Source: Spongiactinospora gelatinilytica (GTDB lineage: Bacteria > Actinomycetota > Actinomycetes > Streptosporangiales > Streptosporangiaceae). Taken from it: DNA of 57,388 nucleotides. A program made the translations under genes and the position numbers. Shown here in pieces: positions 51,888 to 57,388 of the stretch (positions are counted from its first letter, which is position 1; the number at the start of each line of letters is the position of its first letter). Under the pieces are notes generated by a model. The model had not been told where the DNA came from. It saw only the letters and a list, made by a program, of their open reading frames with translations, and did no database searches. The stretch spans positions 1 to 57,388 of the forward strand of contig NZ_POUA01000005.1 of assembly GCF_003236385.1 (NCBI RefSeq), read 5' to 3'.

Positions 51888-52540
51888 GCCCCGGCGGCCT
51901 CGGGGGCGGTGCGGTCCCGATATCCGCAAAGCCGCATCCCGGCCTGCACCAGCGGGCCGATGGCCAGGGTGAACACGATCGTGCCGAGCCCGGCGGAGCC
52001 GCCGAGGGCGATCCCGAGGGCGAGGATCGCCACCTCGATCTGGAACCTGGCCAGGCGGATGGAGATGCCGAACCTGCGGTTGATGCCGGTCATCAGGCCC
52101 TCACGCGGCCCGGCCCCCAGCCGGGGCGCGAGGTACATGCCCTGGCCGAGCGCGAACAGGGCGACCCCGCCGGTCATCAGCGCGCCGCGCGACCACCACT
52201 GCGTGGCGGGCCCGGTGACGGTCAGCAGCCGGTCGATGACGATCCCGGCGACGAACACGTTGAGCACCGTGCCCACGCCCGGCCGCTCGCGCAGCGGCCA
52301 CCAGGGCAGCAGCGCGGCGACCCCCACGAGGATGACGACCAGGCCGAAGCCGAGGCCGGTCCGGGCGGCCAGCCCCTGGTGCAGCACGTCCCACGGGCCG
52401 AGACCCAGCTCGGCCCGGATCAGCATGGTGATCGCGACGCCGTTCAGCGTCAGCCCGGCCACCACCATCGAAAGACGCACCACCAGGTGCCGCTCCGCCG
52501 CGTCCCTGACGACGACCCGACGCCACGGAACGCGGCCCAT
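51884..52540 (-). CDS. YczE/YitT-type integral membrane protein
   Basis: 218 residues with about five hydrophobic helices and the family's early segment VAITMLIRAELGLGPWDVLHQGLAARTGLGFGLV (34 residues from about 32), followed by GTVLNVFVAGIVIDRLL and LGAGPREGLMTGINRRFGISI. Relatives of Bacillus YczE are often encoded beside NRPS genes; the function is unknown, possibly linked to peptide production. The ATG at 52540 is preferred because GGGGGGAG lies 4 bases upstream; an ATG at 52564 would add eight residues. It is 84 bases after the NRPS stop on the same strand and may share its transcript. Confidence 0.8.
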   Translation of the reverse strand: MGRVPWRRVVVRDAAERHLVVRLSMVVAGLTLNGVAITMLIRAELGLGPWDVLHQGLAARTGLGFGLVVILVGVAALLPWWPLRERPGVGTVLNVFVAGIVIDRLLTVTGPATQWWSRGALMTGGVALFALGQGMYLAPRLGAGPREGLMTGINRRFGISIRLARFQIEVAILALGIALGGSAGLGTIVFTLAIGPLVQAGMRLCGYRDRTAPEAAGA

Positions 52541-52624
52541 GTGCTCCCCCCACCGTCGCCTCACAGGGGGAGTTCCACGTTCCCACGGCCCTTCCCCGCG
52601 ACGGAACCCGCCGCGCCGTACCGG

Positions 52625-55600
52625 CTACACAGGTGCCTTGAGCAGCGCGGACACCGCGGACCGGTAGCGTTCGCACAGCGTGGCGACGGTCTCCGGGCGG
52701 TGCAGGTCGCGGCTGTAGACCACCCGTACGCCCAGCCGCCCCTCGGCGACGGCGGCGTGAAAGGACAGCGCCCATGGCCGCAGCGCCCGGTCGTCGCGGA
52801 CCCTCATGCGGCGTTCCGGCGCCTGCCGCAGCGGCACCGCCCGTGGCCCGGGCTCGACGGAACCCAGGTAGTTGAATGACACCTGCGCCGGGGACGGCGG
52901 CACCAGCGGGCCGTCAGGATGGCAGTGGCGCAACAGGCCATAGGACAGACCGGCGTGCGGCACCGCGCGCCATCGGGAGCCGATCTCCCACATGGCCCGC
53001 GCCGGATCCGCGGCCGGGGCGATCGGGACGCGCAGCGGGAAGACGGAGGAGAACCAGCCCATCGTGCGGCTGAGGTCCATGCCGGGATCGGCGGGCCGCC
53101 GGCCGTGGTCGAACAGGTCCACGACCAGGTCGCCGGCGGCGCCGATCCACTCGCCGAGCGCCAGCGCCAGCGCGGTGAGCAGGGCTTCGTGGACCCGGCC
53201 GGCGAAGGCCGCGCGAAAGGCGTCCGTCGTGGCGGCGTCGATCCGGAACCCGGCGACGGTCACCGACCCTTCGTCCGCCGGGCCGAGGACGTGGTCGCGT
53301 GGTGGCCGGTACCCGCCGGGGGCGGCCTGTGCCGTCCAGAAGCCGCGGTCGCCGAGCACGGCGGGGTCGCGGGCGTGCTCGGCCAGCCACCGCGCCCAGG
53401 TGGCGTACGAGACGGTCGCCGGGGGCGAGGACATCGCCTGGCCGGCGGCACGCAGGTCGTAGGCGGTGAACAGCTCTTCGCGCAGCATCGCCGTGGAGGG
53501 GCCGTCCACGGCGAGGTGGTGGACGCTGAGGAGCAGCAGGTCGGGCTGTCCGGGCGGGGTGGTGCCGTACAGGAGGAAGAGCAGTGGGCCGCCGGCGAGG
53601 CTGCGCCCGGCCTGGAGTCGCGCGGCGTGCGCGTCGAGGACGTCCATCCGGCCGGCGGGCGGGACCTCCGAAAGGTCGATCGGGAGTACCAGGGGCCCGC
53701 TGGTCTCGCCCCGTTCTCCAATGGTCTGCCGCCAGCCGTCCTGCCGGCGTGTGAAGCGCAGCCGCAGGGCGTCGTGGCGGTCGATGACCTCGATCGTCGC
53801 TCGTTCCAGCAGGCCGATGTCGATGCGCCGGTCCACCTCGTAGACGATCACCTGGTCCCAGTGCTGCGGGGCCGGATTGTCCAGGCCGAAGAACCGGTGC
53901 TGGATCGGCGTCAGCGGCACCGGAGAGTCGTCCGGCGGGGCCTCGGGCGGCGGGGGACCGGGCGGTTCGACGGTCACGACGGCGCTCAGCTCGGCGATGG
54001 TCGGACGGCTCAGGACGTCCTGCGGGCTCAGGTGCAGACCGTGCTCCCTGGCCTGGGCGACGACGCCGAGACTGCTGAGGGAGTCGCCGCCGAGGGCGAA
54101 GAAATCGTCGTGCGGCGTGATCGGCGAGCGGCCGAGCACCCGCTCCCAGATCGCGGTGAGCCGCCGCTCGACCGTGCCGGAGGCGGCCCGGGCGCTTCGC
54201 GGAGCGGTGCGGGGGGACGGCAGACGGGCGTGGTCGATCTTTCCGCCGGCCGAGACCGGCAGGGCGGGCACGGTGACCCACGCGGACGGGATCATGTGGT
54301 CCGGCAGCCGCCGCGCGAGCCAGTCGCGCAGCTCGCGCGGGGCGCCGGACGCCTCCCCGGCCGGGACGATCCAGGCGACCAACCGGCCGTCCCGCAGGCC
54401 CACCGCGGCCTCGGCGATGCCGGGGTGCCAGGCCAGGACGGCGGACACCTCCACGGGTTCCACGCGATGACCACGGATGTCGAGCTGGTCATCGGCACGG
54501 CCCAGGAACTCCAGCCGCCCGCCGGGCAGCCACCGGACGAGGTCCCCGGTCCGGTACAGCCGCGCGCCCGGCGGGCCCGCGGGGTCGGCCACGAACCGCG
54601 CGGCGGTCAGCGCCGGCCGCCCGACGTACCCGCGGGCGACACCGGCCCCGCCGATCCACAACTCACCGGCCACCCCCACCGGCACCGGCCGCATCAGACC
54701 ATCCAGAACCCTGACCACGGTCCCACCCACCGGCCGCCCGATCGGAACCGTCACGCTCCCCGTGCCGCTCGTGTCCGGCGTGGCGGTGATGTGCTCGACC
54801 GTGGTGGTGATGGTCGCCTCGGTCACGCCGTAGGCGTTGACCACCGACACGTGTTCGGCTCCCGGCGCCTGCCAGTCCCGCAGAGCGGCGGCAGGGACCG
54901 GGGAACCGCCCACCACGACCAGGCGCGGCGACGGGGGCAGGGCGGTGCCGAGGCGGCGGCGTTCCGCTGCCCAGTGCGCCCAGTAGCCGGTAGGGAGATT
55001 GGCCACGGTGACGCCCGCCTGCCCCAGGTGGGCGGTCAGTTCCGGTACCGAGACCACCCGGTGCGGCGCGATCTCGACACAGCCTCCGGCCAGCAAGGTC
55101 GGGAGGATCTCCTCCGCCGCGACGTCGAAGCCCAGCGCGGAGAACTGCAGCACGCGGTCGTCCGCGCCCAGCCCGAAGGCGTCGATCATGGCGTACGCGT
55201 GGTTCAGCAGCGCGCGGTGCTCGACCATCACGCCGTTGGGCGCGCCGGTCGTGCCGGAGGTGTAGATCACATAGGCGAGGTCGTCCGGGGCGGGCCGGTG
55301 TTCCAGCGGCCCGTCCGGCTGCGCGGCGATGTCGCCGGCCGCGCAGTCCAGGCAGAGGACCCGCGCCGCGCCGAGGAGCGCCGGGTCGTAGGCGATGTGC
55401 CGGCCGTCCGCGTCATGGCCGGTCAGGACCAGCCGGGCGCCGCTGTCCCGCAGCATGTCGCGAAGGCGTTCCGGCGGGTGGTCGTGGTCCATCGGCAGGT
55501 ACGCCGCGCCCGACTTGAGCACGCCCAGCAGCGCGACCAGCGTCTGCGGCGTCCGTGCGCCCAGGACACCGACAAGGAACTCCGGGCCCGCCCCGGCCCG

Positions 55601-57106
55601 GCGCAGGTGGCGGGCGAGCCGGTTCGAGCGGCGGCTCAGCTCACCATGGGTGAGCCGCATGTCCAGGAGGCGCACCGCGGGGGCGTCGGGCCGGTCGGCG
55701 GCCCGCCGTTCCAGGAGCGCCGGGAGCGTCGCATCCGAGCCGATGGGCCGCACCGGTCCCCGACCCCACGCCTCCAGCACCGCCTTTTCATCCGGGCCGA
55801 GGAGTTCCACCGCGGCGAGCGGCGTGTCCGGTTCGGCGAGCATCCCTTCGATCGCCGCGGCGTAGTGGGACAGCAAGGATCTGACCGCCGCCGAAGAGAG
55901 CGCGGTGGTGTCGTACTCGGCCACGACCGAGGGCCGGCCGTCGGCCGGATCGACCAGCACGGACAGCGGGAACTTCGGGTGCCCCGCGTGGGTCGGCAGC
56001 AACGAGAGGTCCAGCGACAGGTGCTCGATCCGCTCCGGGACGGTGGCACCGCTTCCGACGTTGAACATGACCTGGAACGGCGTCGCGTCGTTGGAGCCGG
56101 AGGCGCGGCGGCGGTGCGAGGCGAGCGTCTCGAAGGGCAGGTCCCGGTGGCCCAGCATCCCGATCACGGTCGTGCGGCAGCGCTCAAGGTACGCGCCGAC
56201 GGACGGCCCGCCGCGAAGGTCCATGCGCAGCAGGCAGGTGTTGACGAACGGCCCGATGGCGCGGAACGCGCCTGAGCGCAGGCGTGTCGTCACGGGGGTG
56301 CCGACGACGAACTCCTCCAGCCCGCCGTACCGGTGCAGCAGATATCCGAACGCGGCGGAGAGCACCATGAAAGGGGTCATCCGCCGATCCCGGCACAGCG
56401 CCCGTACCCGCTCGTAGAGCGGGGCCGGCAGCTCGGCGCGCTCCTCGCCGGCAGGTCCCGTGCCGCCGGGGGGCACGCCGTACGGCAGCGGGTAGGCCGG
56501 TGGGTCCCCGGCCAGCTCGCGCAGCCAGTAGGCCATCGAGGCGCCGCCCTCGCCGTCGCGCAGTCGGCGGCGCTCCTGCTCGGCGTGGTCCGGGTACTGG
56601 CAGGAGACCGGCGGCAACCGTGGCTCGCCGCTCGCGAGGCGCGCGGTGTACGCGCCGAACAGTTCGTCGAGCAGGACGACCCATGAGCCCTCGTCACAGA
56701 TGATGTGGTGCAGCACGAACAGCAGGACGTGGTGGTCGTCGCCGAGCCTCAGCACGACGCACCGCAGCAGCGGGGCGTGCGCCAGCGCGAACGGCTCGGT
56801 GATCGCCGAGTCGATCTCGGCGGCGACCCGCTCGGGTGCGGACGTCAGGTCCACGACGGAAGGGCGTACCGGCACATAAGGGTGGATCACCTGCATGACC
56901 TCGCCATCGTCCCGTCGCCGGAACCCGCACCGCAGCGCCTCGTGACGGGTCACGACGTCTTGCAGGGCGAGTCGCAGGGCGGTGAGGTCGAGCCGGCCGC
57001 GCAGGTCGAGGGCGAGGGATTCGTGGTAGGAGCGGTTCGCGGGGTCGAACTCCTGTAGCAGCCACATGCGCTCCTGCGCCGGACCGGCCTGGACGACGCG
57101 TTTCAT
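52625..57106 (-). CDS. NRPS module with C-A-T-E domains
   Basis: 1493 residues. Condensation domain about 5-440 with HHIICDEG near 133. Adenylation domain about 455-960 with YVIYTSGTTGAPNG near 617, GELWIGGAGVARGYVGRP, YRTGDLVRWLPGG and GKIDH (Lys of motif A10). Carrier domain near 1007 (FFALGGDSLSSLG). An epimerase-type domain follows, about 1050-1490 (LTPIQHRFFG, HHLAVDG near 1195, MGWFSSVFPL). The EGHGRE motif of epimerases reads FDHGRR near 1330, so the catalytic Glu is missing. Hand alignment gives specificity residues about D-V-E-N-V-G-A-I-T-K, not assigned. There is no thioesterase. The ATG at 57106 overlaps the previous stop, so it follows another NRPS subunit. Confidence 0.93.
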   Translation of the reverse strand: MKRVVQAGPAQERMWLLQEFDPANRSYHESLALDLRGRLDLTALRLALQDVVTRHEALRCGFRRRDDGEVMQVIHPYVPVRPSVVDLTSAPERVAAEIDSAITEPFALAHAPLLRCVVLRLGDDHHVLLFVLHHIICDEGSWVVLLDELFGAYTARLASGEPRLPPVSCQYPDHAEQERRRLRDGEGGASMAYWLRELAGDPPAYPLPYGVPPGGTGPAGEERAELPAPLYERVRALCRDRRMTPFMVLSAAFGYLLHRYGGLEEFVVGTPVTTRLRSGAFRAIGPFVNTCLLRMDLRGGPSVGAYLERCRTTVIGMLGHRDLPFETLASHRRRASGSNDATPFQVMFNVGSGATVPERIEHLSLDLSLLPTHAGHPKFPLSVLVDPADGRPSVVAEYDTTALSSAAVRSLLSHYAAAIEGMLAEPDTPLAAVELLGPDEKAVLEAWGRGPVRPIGSDATLPALLERRAADRPDAPAVRLLDMRLTHGELSRRSNRLARHLRRAGAGPEFLVGVLGARTPQTLVALLGVLKSGAAYLPMDHDHPPERLRDMLRDSGARLVLTGHDADGRHIAYDPALLGAARVLCLDCAAGDIAAQPDGPLEHRPAPDDLAYVIYTSGTTGAPNGVMVEHRALLNHAYAMIDAFGLGADDRVLQFSALGFDVAAEEILPTLLAGGCVEIAPHRVVSVPELTAHLGQAGVTVANLPTGYWAHWAAERRRLGTALPPSPRLVVVGGSPVPAAALRDWQAPGAEHVSVVNAYGVTEATITTTVEHITATPDTSGTGSVTVPIGRPVGGTVVRVLDGLMRPVPVGVAGELWIGGAGVARGYVGRPALTAARFVADPAGPPGARLYRTGDLVRWLPGGRLEFLGRADDQLDIRGHRVEPVEVSAVLAWHPGIAEAAVGLRDGRLVAWIVPAGEASGAPRELRDWLARRLPDHMIPSAWVTVPALPVSAGGKIDHARLPSPRTAPRSARAASGTVERRLTAIWERVLGRSPITPHDDFFALGGDSLSSLGVVAQAREHGLHLSPQDVLSRPTIAELSAVVTVEPPGPPPPEAPPDDSPVPLTPIQHRFFGLDNPAPQHWDQVIVYEVDRRIDIGLLERATIEVIDRHDALRLRFTRRQDGWRQTIGERGETSGPLVLPIDLSEVPPAGRMDVLDAHAARLQAGRSLAGGPLLFLLYGTTPPGQPDLLLLSVHHLAVDGPSTAMLREELFTAYDLRAAGQAMSSPPATVSYATWARWLAEHARDPAVLGDRGFWTAQAAPGGYRPPRDHVLGPADEGSVTVAGFRIDAATTDAFRAAFAGRVHEALLTALALALGEWIGAAGDLVVDLFDHGRRPADPGMDLSRTMGWFSSVFPLRVPIAPAADPARAMWEIGSRWRAVPHAGLSYGLLRHCHPDGPLVPPSPAQVSFNYLGSVEPGPRAVPLRQAPERRMRVRDDRALRPWALSFHAAVAEGRLGVRVVYSRDLHRPETVATLCERYRSAVSALLKAPV

Positions 57107-57388
57107 TCTTCCGCTCCCATCGGGTGGTCGGCCGGTGATTCCAGGTGGGACAGCGCGGCGGCCATGGTCCGTACCGTGGGGTGTGCGAAGATCATGCTCA
57201 ACGGCACCTCGTGGCCGGTCAGCCGTTCCAGGCGCGCCCGTACGGTCAGCAGCGTGACCGATGTCCCGCCGGCGTCGAAGAAGTTGTCGTCGAGCCCGTC
57301 GTACGGGACGCCCAGCGCCGCCGACCAGATGGCGGCGATCCGCTCGGCCATCGGGCCCCCGGGGCACGGGGCCGGAGCGGGCCGGGCG
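57103..57388 (-). CDS. NRPS carrier-protein end of an upstream subunit (cut by window edge)
   Basis: The visible 94 residues end a protein that starts outside the window. They form a peptidyl carrier domain: MAERIAAIWSAALGVPYDGL, DDNFFDAGGTSVTLLTVRARLE with the phosphopantetheine Ser, and FAHPTVRTMAAALSHLE. Before the Met at 57351 the frame stays open and reads ARPAPAPCPGGP, like the linker between an adenylation and a carrier domain, so this is probably the tail of a larger NRPS rather than a free carrier protein. Its stop overlaps the start of the C-A-T-E gene by 4 bases. A stand-alone carrier of 82 residues starting at 57351 remains possible. Confidence 0.82.
   Translation of the reverse strand, partial: ARPAPAPCPGGPMAERIAAIWSAALGVPYDGLDDNFFDAGGTSVTLLTVRARLERLTGHEVPLSMIFAHPTVRTMAAALSHLESPADHPMGAEE

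Noticed and set aside
1-57388. Insertion sequences, phage genes or integration sites
   Set aside because: No transposase, integrase or flanking repeats were found; the single tRNA is followed by a terminator and chromosomal genes with no duplicated tRNA end nearby.

Overview
The window is high-GC DNA from a sporulating actinomycete. It carries an SsgB-type sporulation gene, an actinobacterial three-part acyl-CoA carboxylase, a CGNR zinc-finger protein, LLM flavin oxidoreductases, many GTG starts and many 4-bp stop/start overlaps. Family-level placement in or near the Streptosporangiales is a guess from gene content; no database search was possible.

Left edge (1-1930): a truncated DUF305 protein, ssgB, a tRNA-Val(CAC) followed by an intrinsic terminator, and a secreted hypothetical protein that appears frameshifted.

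Aromatic polyketide cluster (about 1927-30326): the core runs on the minus strand from 18613 down to 6089 as one apparent 12-gene operon. Its order is PgaE/UrdE-type FAD oxygenase, TcmI-type cyclase, KS-alpha, chain length factor, ACP, C9 ketoreductase, aromatase/cyclase, PgaM/UrdM-type fused oxygenase-reductase, acyl-CoA carboxylase beta and epsilon subunits, an LLM oxidoreductase and an MFS exporter. The first eight follow the urdE-F-A-B-C-D-L-M order of angucycline clusters, so the predicted product is an angucyclinone. No glycosyltransferase or deoxysugar genes are visible. A Rieske oxygenase with its own reductase and a divergent SDR sit at the left margin. MarR and LuxR regulators sit upstream of the core. 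A plus-strand operon (SDR, biotin carboxylase alpha subunit, alpha/beta hydrolase), a second MFS exporter, a SnoaL-like protein, an epimerase/dehydratase, a methyltransferase and a TetR regulator lie to the right. A 14-bp palindrome (GGACCGATCGGTCC and close variants) recurs at six places between 5294 and 29721: twice around the promoter of a decayed LLM gene, once before the SDR operon, twice around the MFS promoter and once in the tetR promoter. It looks like the operator of a local TetR regulon.

Middle (30323-35907): ordinary chromosomal genes, namely a hypothetical protein, a Sir2 deacylase, a small conserved protein, a tyrosine-phosphatase-like protein with degenerate repeats behind it, a CGNR regulator and a RecD2-type helicase.

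Catabolic island (35910-51887): a ROK regulator diverges from an MGH1/GH63-like glycosidase. A 2-hydroxyacid dehydrogenase and an enolase-superfamily enzyme follow on the minus strand. Divergent from them is a tight ten-gene plus-strand operon (40784-51887): a three-subunit molybdenum hydroxylase, an LLM oxidoreductase, an opine-dehydrogenase-family protein, two amidohydrolases, and an ABC importer (Tat-lipoprotein binding protein plus two permeases, no ATPase). This combination looks like an uncharacterised uptake-and-degradation pathway, perhaps for an N-heterocyclic or amide compound.

Right edge (51884-57388): a YczE-type membrane protein and the end of an NRPS locus on the minus strand. 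It has a C-A-T-E protein whose epimerase-type domain lacks the usual EGHGR glutamate, preceded by the carrier-protein end of another NRPS subunit that runs out of the window.
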